Position numbers and translations under genes: made by a program | Assembly: GCA_030690855.1 (NCBI GenBank) | Contig: JAUYFR010000210.1 | Location: 1-5,920 of the forward strand | DNA: 5,920 nt | Direction: 5' to 3' | DNA from: Gallionellaceae bacterium | GTDB taxonomy: Bacteria; Pseudomonadota; Gammaproteobacteria; Burkholderiales; Gallionellaceae | Shown here: in pieces, positions 1 through 4,049 of the stretch | Layout: every line of letters begins with the position of its first letter | How positions within the stretch are numbered: the stretch's first letter is position 1 | Notes under the pieces: generated by a model | Database searches by the model: none | What the model was told of the DNA's origin: nothing | The model's input: only the letters and a program-made list of their open reading frames with translations

Positions 1-1890
1 GATCATCTCGTCACCCGAAACGGCGGTCTTGGAGAAACCAATCTGTGTCTTGTTGAGTGCCTCAGCTCCCGCATTGGTGGTCATGATGATGACGACATTG
101 CGGAAGTCAGCTTTGCGTCCGTTGTTGTCAGTGAGCGTGCCGTGATCCATTACCTGCAGCAAAATGTTGAAAATGTCTGGGTGAGCTTTTTCAATTTCAT
201 CGAGGAGCAAGACGCAGTGTGGTTGCTTGCTAATCATTTCAGTGAGCAAGCCGCCTTGATCAAATCCAACATAGCCGGGAGGTGCGCCGATCAAACGTGA
301 AACGGCATGACGTTCCATGTATTCAGACATGTCAAAGCGATGCAGGGGCATGCCCATCACATAAGCGAGTTGGCGTGCCACTTCGGTTTTACCGACTCCG
401 GTTGGGCCGGAGAAGAGGAAGCTACCAATGGGTTTTTGTGGGTTACCTAAGCCGCTACGTGACATTTTGATAGCGCGTGCCAATACATCAATAGCCTTGT
501 CTTGGCCGAATACAGTGGCCTTCAAATCACGATCTAGATTTTTCAGTGTGTTCTTATCATCGTGTGAAACAGTACGAGTTGGAATGCGCGCAATTTTGGC
601 GATGATCTCTTCGATTTCGTGTTTCCCAACCACTTTCTTTTGCTTTGATTTTGGCAGGATGCGCTGCGCAGCTCCGGCTTCATCCAATACGTCAATTGCC
701 TTGTCTGGCAGGTGACGATCATTGATAAAGCGAGAAGAGAGCTCGGCGGCGCTGGTAATTGCAGCGGCACTAAATTTAATACTGTGGTGATCTTCGAAGC
801 GAGATTTCAGTCCTTTTAAAATATCAATAGTTTGTTCTACAGAAGGCTCTGCAACATCAACCTTTTGGAAGCGACGGGAGAGTGCGGAATCTTTTTCGAA
901 GATGCCGCGATACTCTTGATAAGTGGTTGCGCCGATGCACTTCAATGCGCCACTAGAAAGCGCGGGCTTGAGCAGATTGGAGGCGTCCATCGTTCCACCA
1001 GAGGCAGCTCCTGCGCCGATTAAAGTATGAATTTCGTCGATGAATAAAACGGCATTGGGTGCCGCCTTTAGTTCTTTTAAGACAGCTTTCAAACGTTGTT
1101 CAAAATCTCCGCGATATTTTGTGCCAGCCAATAGTGAACCCATGTCGAGAGAGTAAACATGAGCGTCTTTAAGAATGTCCGGTACATTACCTTCGGTGAT
1201 GCGGCGAGCTAAGCCCTCAGCAATAGCGGTTTTGCCAACACCTGCTTCACCAACCAGGAGAGGATTGTTTTTGCGGCGACGGCAGAGTGTTTGAATTACG
1301 CGCTCTAGTTCAATATCGCGCCCGATCAACGGGTCAATTTTCCCGGCGATAGCGTGAGCATTCAAATCTAAGGTGTAATTTTTGAGCGCGCTGTCTGTAG
1401 CGGCTTCTTGCTCGGAATCGGCCTCATTTTCATTCTTCTGATTAGAAGGTTGCTCGGCAGTCTTGTTGATGCCATGCGAAATGTAATTCACTACATCAAG
1501 ACGAGTAATCGCACGTTGATTCAAAAAATAAACAGCATGCGATTCTTTTTCGCCAAATAGTGCAACGAGGATGTTGGCACCCGTCACTTCTTTTTTATTG
1601 GTTGATTGCACATGCAAGATGGCACGCTGAATGACACGTTGAAAACCAACAGTGGGTTGTGTATCTACTTCACCACTGCCTTGTAGGTGCGGTGTGTGCG
1701 TGGTGATGTGATGTGTCAATACGGCGCGCAGTTCATCAATATCAGCGCCACAAGCGCGCAATACATGAGCAGCAGAGGCGTTGTCTAGCATGGCTAAAAG
1801 GAGATGTTCGACCGTAATAAATTCGTGGCGCTTCTGGCGTGCTTCGACAAAGGCGAGATGCAGGCTGACTTCGAGTTCTTGGGCGATCAT
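1..1890 (-). CDS. clpA: ATP-dependent Clp protease ATP-binding subunit ClpA (partial, C-terminus beyond left edge)
   Basis: ClpA is the hexameric AAA+ unfoldase that feeds substrates into the ClpP peptidase in the cytoplasm. The frame is open from ATG at 1890 to base 1, giving 630 codons; E. coli ClpA has 758 residues, so the end of the second AAA+ module is off the window. Domains seen: an N-terminal Clp_N repeat domain (about residues 1-142, MIAQELEVSLHLAFVEA start), an acidic Asn/Gln/Glu-rich linker (about 145-165), then AAA-1 with Walker A GEAGVGKT at 214-221 and Walker B LFIDEIH with Glu286. AAA-2 has Walker A GPTGVGKT at 495-502 and Walker B LLLDEIEKAH with Glu565. These positions coincide with E. 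coli ClpA. The ClpP-docking loop tripeptide is IGF at 617-619, where E. coli has IGL. The start is fixed by a Shine-Dalgarno GGAGG inside the end of clpS, and the gene follows clpS with no gap, so the two are cotranscribed and probably translationally coupled. Identity is secure. Confidence 0.97.
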   Translation of the reverse strand, partial: MIAQELEVSLHLAFVEARQKRHEFITVEHLLLAMLDNASAAHVLRACGADIDELRAVLTHHITTHTPHLQGSGEVDTQPTVGFQRVIQRAILHVQSTNKKEVTGANILVALFGEKESHAVYFLNQRAITRLDVVNYISHGINKTAEQPSNQKNENEADSEQEAATDSALKNYTLDLNAHAIAGKIDPLIGRDIELERVIQTLCRRRKNNPLLVGEAGVGKTAIAEGLARRITEGNVPDILKDAHVYSLDMGSLLAGTKYRGDFEQRLKAVLKELKAAPNAVLFIDEIHTLIGAGAASGGTMDASNLLKPALSSGALKCIGATTYQEYRGIFEKDSALSRRFQKVDVAEPSVEQTIDILKGLKSRFEDHHSIKFSAAAITSAAELSSRFINDRHLPDKAIDVLDEAGAAQRILPKSKQKKVVGKHEIEEIIAKIARIPTRTVSHDDKNTLKNLDRDLKATVFGQDKAIDVLARAIKMSRSGLGNPQKPIGSFLFSGPTGVGKTEVARQLAYVMGMPLHRFDMSEYMERHAVSRLIGAPPGYVGFDQGGLLTEMISKQPHCVLLLDEIEKAHPDIFNILLQVMDHGTLTDNNGRKADFRNVVIIMTTNAGAEALNKTQIGFSKTAVSGDEMI

Positions 1891-2199
1891 TTAGTGTTCC
1901 TCCATGAGGCATCGCAATGGATGCCCATGTTGCGTTGAAAAATCAGATACCAGTGCAACCTTAGTTTCTGCAATGTCTTTGCTGAAGACGCCGCAAACTG
2001 CCGAGCCTTCGTTGTGAATTTTGAGCATAACCTGTGTTGCTTGTTCCAAATTCATCGAAAAAAATTTGTTTAGTACTTCAATTACAAACTCCATCGTGGT
2101 GTAGTCATCATTCAGAAGTAACACCTTGTATAGCCTTGGGCGCTTGGTTTTACTACGTTCTAATTCCAGTAAAGATGAGTTTTCGTGTTTGGTCGCCAT
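1891..2199 (-). CDS. clpS: ATP-dependent Clp protease adaptor protein ClpS
   Basis: ClpS binds the N-domain of ClpA and delivers proteins carrying N-terminal degradation signals (Leu, Phe, Tyr, Trp) to ClpAP, while inhibiting degradation of ssrA-tagged substrates. The product is 102 residues (E. coli 106). A variable charged N-terminal tail (1-22) precedes the core. The core carries the signature NDDYTTMEFV (residues 30-39), in which Asp31, Asp32 and Met36 line the N-degron pocket, and MLKIHNEG with His62, equivalent to E. coli His66. The segment VCGVFSKDIAETKV and a C-terminal MEEH follow. The frame stays open far upstream (to 2520), but that stretch is antisense to the cold-shock gene and unlike ClpS, so I start at MATKHENSS. 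An in-frame ATG at 2208 (MTSMATKH) is an alternative. Neither start has a recognisable Shine-Dalgarno sequence. A heat-shock-like promoter lies just upstream. The TAA stop abuts the clpA ATG, forming a clpS-clpA operon. Confidence 0.95.
   Translation of the reverse strand: MATKHENSSLLELERSKTKRPRLYKVLLLNDDYTTMEFVIEVLNKFFSMNLEQATQVMLKIHNEGSAVCGVFSKDIAETKVALVSDFSTQHGHPLRCLMEEH
1899..1903 (-). promoter_or_regulatory. Shine-Dalgarno site of clpA, embedded in the clpS coding end
   Basis: On the minus strand GGAGG lies 8 nt before the clpA ATG and is formed by the final Met-Glu-Glu codons of clpS (ATG GAG GAA CAC TAA, then ATG). It fixes the clpA start and implies that ribosomes finishing clpS are placed to reinitiate on clpA. 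Confidence 0.8.
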
Positions 2200-2231
2200 T
2201 GACGTCATTGTTGCATGTTGTACGGTTACAT

Positions 2232-2259
2232 ATTTGAGGATTAGAGCTCTTTTTTCAAG
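2232..2259 (-). promoter_or_regulatory. Candidate sigma-32 (RpoH) heat-shock promoter of clpS-clpA
   Basis: On the minus strand CTTGAAA (2259-2253) is followed after 13 nt by CCTCAAAT (2239-2232). The established RpoH consensus is CTTGAAA, a spacer of about 11-16 nt, then CCCCATNT. The -35 part is a perfect match and the -10 part fits 5 of its 7 fixed positions. A start site near 2225 would give a leader of about 26 nt to the ATG at 2199. The position and orientation suit clpS-clpA; that it is used is an inference. Confidence 0.5.
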
Positions 2260-2272
2260 CCTATTAAAAAAA

Positions 2273-2301
2273 ATTGTAATTAATGCTTGACGATATGAAA
2301 G
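2273..2301 (-). promoter_or_regulatory. Weak candidate sigma-70 promoter of clpS-clpA
   Basis: On the minus strand a TACAAT hexamer (2278-2273, 5 of 6 to TATAAT) stands 17 nt downstream of CTTTCA (2301-2296, 3 of 6 to TTGACA). It would start transcription near 2266. It sits in AT-rich sequence where such matches arise by chance, and its -35 is poor, so this is only a possible housekeeping promoter beside the heat-shock-like one. Confidence 0.2.
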
Positions 2302-2315
2302 TAACAAAGTAAAAA
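2287..2315 (+). promoter_or_regulatory. Candidate sigma-70 promoter of the cold-shock gene
   Basis: TTGACG (2287-2292, 5 of 6 to the -35 consensus) is followed after 17 nt by TAAAAA (2310-2315, 4 of 6 to TATAAT). The A/T-rich tract at about 2263-2285 directly upstream resembles an UP element. Transcription would begin near 2322, giving a leader of about 110 nt before the ATG at 2431. Long leaders are a known property of cold-inducible csp mRNAs. Confidence 0.45.
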
Positions 2316-2378
2316 GCGCGTGGGTGTTTGAATCAAAAGTATCTGCAGTACTGGTTTCGCCATGTGCGGTCTTGGAAT

Positions 2379-2391
2379 TCAAACAGTTTGA
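2379..2391. repeat. 13-bp perfect dyad in the csp leader
   Basis: TCAAACAGTTTGA reads the same on both strands around a central A. It lies in the predicted csp leader about 40 bp before the start codon. It could be an operator half-site pair or a small hairpin (5-bp stem, 3-nt loop) in the mRNA. No regulator is recognised. Confidence 0.3.
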
Positions 2392-2413
2392 CGGGAATCC
2401 ACCCGGTTTTTTT
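2392..2413 (+). promoter_or_regulatory. Terminator-like hairpin plus T-run in the csp 5' leader
   Basis: CGGG (2392-2395) can pair with CCCG (2402-2405) around the 6-nt loop AATCCA. After one more G, seven T residues follow (2407-2413). The Shine-Dalgarno region AAGGAAG begins only four bases later. A GC stem followed by a U-run has the form of an intrinsic terminator or attenuator, but a 4-bp stem is short, so function is uncertain. Confidence 0.3.
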
Positions 2414-2430
2414 AGTAAGGAAGTTTTAAC

Positions 2431-2721
2431 ATGGCAAACGGTACAGTTAAGTGGTTCAATGATGCAAAAGGTTTTGGTTTCATCACTCCTGATGATGGTA
2501 GCGAAGATCTGTTCGCGCACTTCTCCGCGATCAATATGAGTGGTTTTAAATCACTTAAAGAAGGTCAGAAAGTGACTTTCGACGTTGTGCAAGGCCCTAA
2601 GGGTAAGCAAGCGTCTAACATCCAGGCTCCTAAATCGGTTCTTGAGTTGTTAAAAAAGCCCGCCACGAAAGTGGCGGGCTTTTTACTTGGCTGGCAAATC
2701 ACGGAGCAAATGCAGAGTTAA
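2431..2721 (+). CDS. csp: Cold-shock protein, CspA family, with unusual C-terminal read-on
   Basis: This is a single cold-shock (OB-fold) domain that binds single-stranded RNA/DNA and acts as an RNA chaperone in the cytoplasm. RNP1 is KGFGFI (residues 13-18) and RNP2 is EDLFAHF (25-31); the aromatic patch includes Trp8, Phe15, Phe17 and Phe28. GPKGKQASNIQ closes the domain at residue 65. The start is supported by AAGGAAG ending 8 nt upstream. Family members normally stop near residue 67-70. Here the frame continues to 96 residues, and the extra stretch (68-96) includes the transcription terminator at 2653-2685 translated as protein. A TAA sits one frame away at 2631-2633, exactly where the usual stop would be, so a one-base deletion (or sequence error) in the last codons is likely. 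The true product is probably about 67 residues, or a nonstop product. The gene is divergent from clpS-clpA like E. coli cspD, but the domain reads more like CspA/CspE, so no subfamily letter is given. Confidence 0.9.
   Translation: MANGTVKWFNDAKGFGFITPDDGSEDLFAHFSAINMSGFKSLKEGQKVTFDVVQGPKGKQASNIQAPKSVLELLKKPATKVAGFLLGWQITEQMQS
2653..2685. terminator. Bidirectional intrinsic terminator between csp and dnaJ
   Basis: A perfect 14-bp stem (2653-2666 with 2671-2684) is closed by a GAAA tetraloop; the core GCCCGCCAC/GTGGCGGGC is flanked by A-runs on the left and T-runs on the right. It therefore ends in U-tracts when transcribed from either strand. On the plus strand it terminates csp; on the minus strand it lies 110 bp past the dnaJ stop and can terminate dnaK-dnaJ. 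It lies within the extended csp frame. No better dnaJ terminator is seen between 2722 and 2794. Confidence 0.92.
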
Positions 2722-2794
2722 GACTGCTCCATCAATAAATAGCATAAGTATCGAAATTGAAGCTTTGCTTACTTATACCGCGTTGTGAAAACAC

Positions 2795-3925
2795 TCAGCT
2801 AAAAAACGCCTTCACTTTGTCCAAGAAAGAGTGCGCTCGAGGGCTATGACGAGCAGCGTCGCCTTTGCTGATAGCCTCAAACTCTTCGAGCAATTCTTTT
2901 TGGCGATCCGTTAGTTTTGCAGGTGTTTCCACGATGACATGGCAATTTAAATCGCCATGAGCATTGGTGCGCATGCCTTTAATGCCTTTGCCTCGCAGGC
3001 GGAAGATTTTTCCGCTTTGTGTTTCTGCAGGAATTTTGATGCTAGCTTTGCCATCTAAGGTGGGGATCTCAATTTCACCACCGAGCGCCGCAGTGGCAAA
3101 ACTGATCGGCATTTCGCAATGTAGATCATCGCCTTCGCGTTGAAACACGTTGTGCGGACGAATGTGGATTTCTACGTACAAGTCGCCGTGCGGCGCACCG
3201 TGGCTGCCTGCTTCGCCATGACCGCTGTGGCGTAGACGCATGCCTGTGTCGATGCCCGCTGGGATTTTAATTTCCAGCGTTTTGTGTTGCTTGATTTTTC
3301 CGGTGCCGTGGCAAGAGCCGCAAGGTGAACTAATTTGCTTGCCGCTGCCGTGACAACGTGGGCAGGTTTGTTGCACTGAGAAGAAACCTTGCTGCATACG
3401 CACTTGGCCGTGGCCTGCACAGGTTTGGCAGGTAGTTGCCGCTGTGCCTGGTTTCGCGCCAGAGCCTTTGCAAGGCTCGCACTCTTCCATCGTGGGAATG
3501 CGAATTTGCTTTTGCGCACCGCGTGCGGCTTCTTCTAAAGTAATCTCAAGGTTGTAACGTAAATCTGAGCCGCGATGTGCTTGGCTACGTCCGCCGCGCG
3601 CACCGCCGAAGATGTCGCCGAAGATGTCGCCGAAATCAAAACCGCCTGCGCCGCCCGCACCACCAGCCCCAAACGGATTGCCACCGCCCATGCCGCCGGC
3701 TTCAAAAGCAGCGTGGCCATATTGGTCGTAAGCGGCACGCTTCTGGCCGTCACTGAGTGTCTCGTAAGCTTCTTTTGCTTCTTTGAAGTGCTCTTCCGCT
3801 TTGGGGTTATCCGGATTGCGGTCAGGGTGGTACTTCATCGCAAGTTTGCGATAAGCCTTTTTGATTTCATCATCCGAGGCGTCTTTGTTGATACCAAGGA
3901 CGGCGTAGAAGTCTTTTTTACTCAT
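2795..3925 (-). CDS. dnaJ: Chaperone protein DnaJ (Hsp40, type I)
   Basis: DnaJ binds unfolded proteins, hands them to DnaK and stimulates DnaK ATP hydrolysis through its J-domain. The product is 376 residues, matching the family (E. coli 376). The J-domain (1-70) has the catalytic HPD at 33-35. A Gly/Phe-rich linker (about 77-112) contains the repeated GDIFGDIFGG. The zinc-binding domain has four CxxCxGxG repeats with cysteines at 149/152, 166/169, 188/191 and 202/205, all intact. The C-terminal substrate-binding domains I and II follow (about 215-340), and the end is the usual SPRAHSFLDKVKAFFS. The stop is TGA. The start MSKKDFYAVLGI is fixed by the family, but there is no Shine-Dalgarno sequence before it: a heptameric repeat element runs to one base from the ATG. 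It lies 124 bp downstream of dnaK on the same strand and is presumably cotranscribed with it. It converges with csp. Confidence 0.98.
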   Translation of the reverse strand: MSKKDFYAVLGINKDASDDEIKKAYRKLAMKYHPDRNPDNPKAEEHFKEAKEAYETLSDGQKRAAYDQYGHAAFEAGGMGGGNPFGAGGAGGAGGFDFGDIFGDIFGGARGGRSQAHRGSDLRYNLEITLEEAARGAQKQIRIPTMEECEPCKGSGAKPGTAATTCQTCAGHGQVRMQQGFFSVQQTCPRCHGSGKQISSPCGSCHGTGKIKQHKTLEIKIPAGIDTGMRLRHSGHGEAGSHGAPHGDLYVEIHIRPHNVFQREGDDLHCEMPISFATAALGGEIEIPTLDGKASIKIPAETQSGKIFRLRGKGIKGMRTNAHGDLNCHVIVETPAKLTDRQKELLEEFEAISKGDAARHSPRAHSFLDKVKAFFS

Positions 3926-3937
3926 GGTCGTTAGTAG

Positions 3938-3964
3938 TTAGTCGCTAGTTGTTAGTTGAAAAGC
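3938..3964 (+). repeat. 27-bp direct repeat, copy 1
   Basis: This copy matches 3980-4006 at 25 of 27 positions and ends in the shared GTTAGTTGAAAAGC. The two copies are offset by 42 bp, exactly six heptamers, so the 7-bp phase is kept. Confidence 0.85.
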
Positions 3965-3979
3965 GAGCTGGTCGAAAAA

Positions 3980-4006
3980 TTAGTCGCCAGTCGTTAGTTG
4001 AAAAGC
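3980..4006 (+). repeat. 27-bp direct repeat, copy 2
   Basis: Second copy of the 3938-3964 unit (25 of 27 identical). Its part at 3983-4000 can also pair with the inverted arm at 4027-4044. Confidence 0.85.
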
Positions 4007-4044
4007 AAACCTAAGGGGTTAACTAGCAACTAACGCCTAGCGAC
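3983..4044 (-). other. Predicted stem-loop in the dnaK-dnaJ mRNA spacer
   Basis: In the minus-strand transcript the arm 4044-4027 can pair with 4000-3983. That gives 16 Watson-Crick pairs, one G-U pair and one mismatch, with a 26-nt loop (4026-4001). The same arm can instead pair with 3958-3941 (16 of 18, loop 68 nt), so two exclusive folds are possible. There is no U-run after either stem, so a true intrinsic terminator is unlikely; an RNA stability or processing structure is more plausible. Confidence 0.5.
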
Positions 4045-4049
4045 TGTTT

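Larger units (their letters stand above)
3927..4044. repeat. Heptamer-periodic intergenic repeat element with inverted halves
   Basis: On the plus strand from 3927 the sequence reads in 7-bp units: GTCGTTA, GTAGTTA, GTCGCTA, GTTGTTA, GTTGAAA, three degenerate units, GTCGCCA, GTCGTTA, GTTGAAA (to 4003). From 4044 leftwards the minus strand shows the same kind of units: GTCGCTA, GGCGTTA, GTTGCTA, GTTAACC. The consensus is about GTYGYTA. The outer 21 bp at the two ends are inverted repeats with 17 of 21 matches. The element fills nearly the whole dnaK-dnaJ spacer. The form suggests a small non-coding dispersed repeat (REP- or MITE-like); no coding sequence or target-site duplication is evident. 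Whether it is dispersed in the genome cannot be seen here. Confidence 0.75.

Noticed and set aside
282..1023. Short open frames on both strands within 282-1023
   Set aside because: They lie inside the conserved AAA+ modules of clpA and have no independent support.
2200..2520. Upstream in-frame extension of clpS to a 209-residue protein
   Set aside because: The extra 107 residues are antisense to the cold-shock gene and its leader, resemble no ClpS N-terminus, and would bypass the promoter region; ClpS family length is about 100 residues.
2744..2776. ATAAGTA / TACTTAT inverted repeat as a dnaJ terminator
   Set aside because: Only 7 AT-rich pairs with a 19-nt loop and no U-run; the 2653-2685 hairpin is far stronger.
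3172..3519. Open frames overlapping dnaJ in other phases (also 3535-3753 and 3575-3934)
   Set aside because: Composition reflects the Gly/Cys-rich dnaJ codons read out of phase; dnaJ itself is complete and intact.
3606..3636. 12-bp tandem repeat inside dnaJ
   Set aside because: It encodes the GDIFGDIFGG stretch of the Gly/Phe region, which is normally repetitive in DnaJ.
3927..4044. CRISPR array
   Set aside because: The repeats are 7-bp units without unique spacers of constant length, and half are inverted; there are no cas genes in view.
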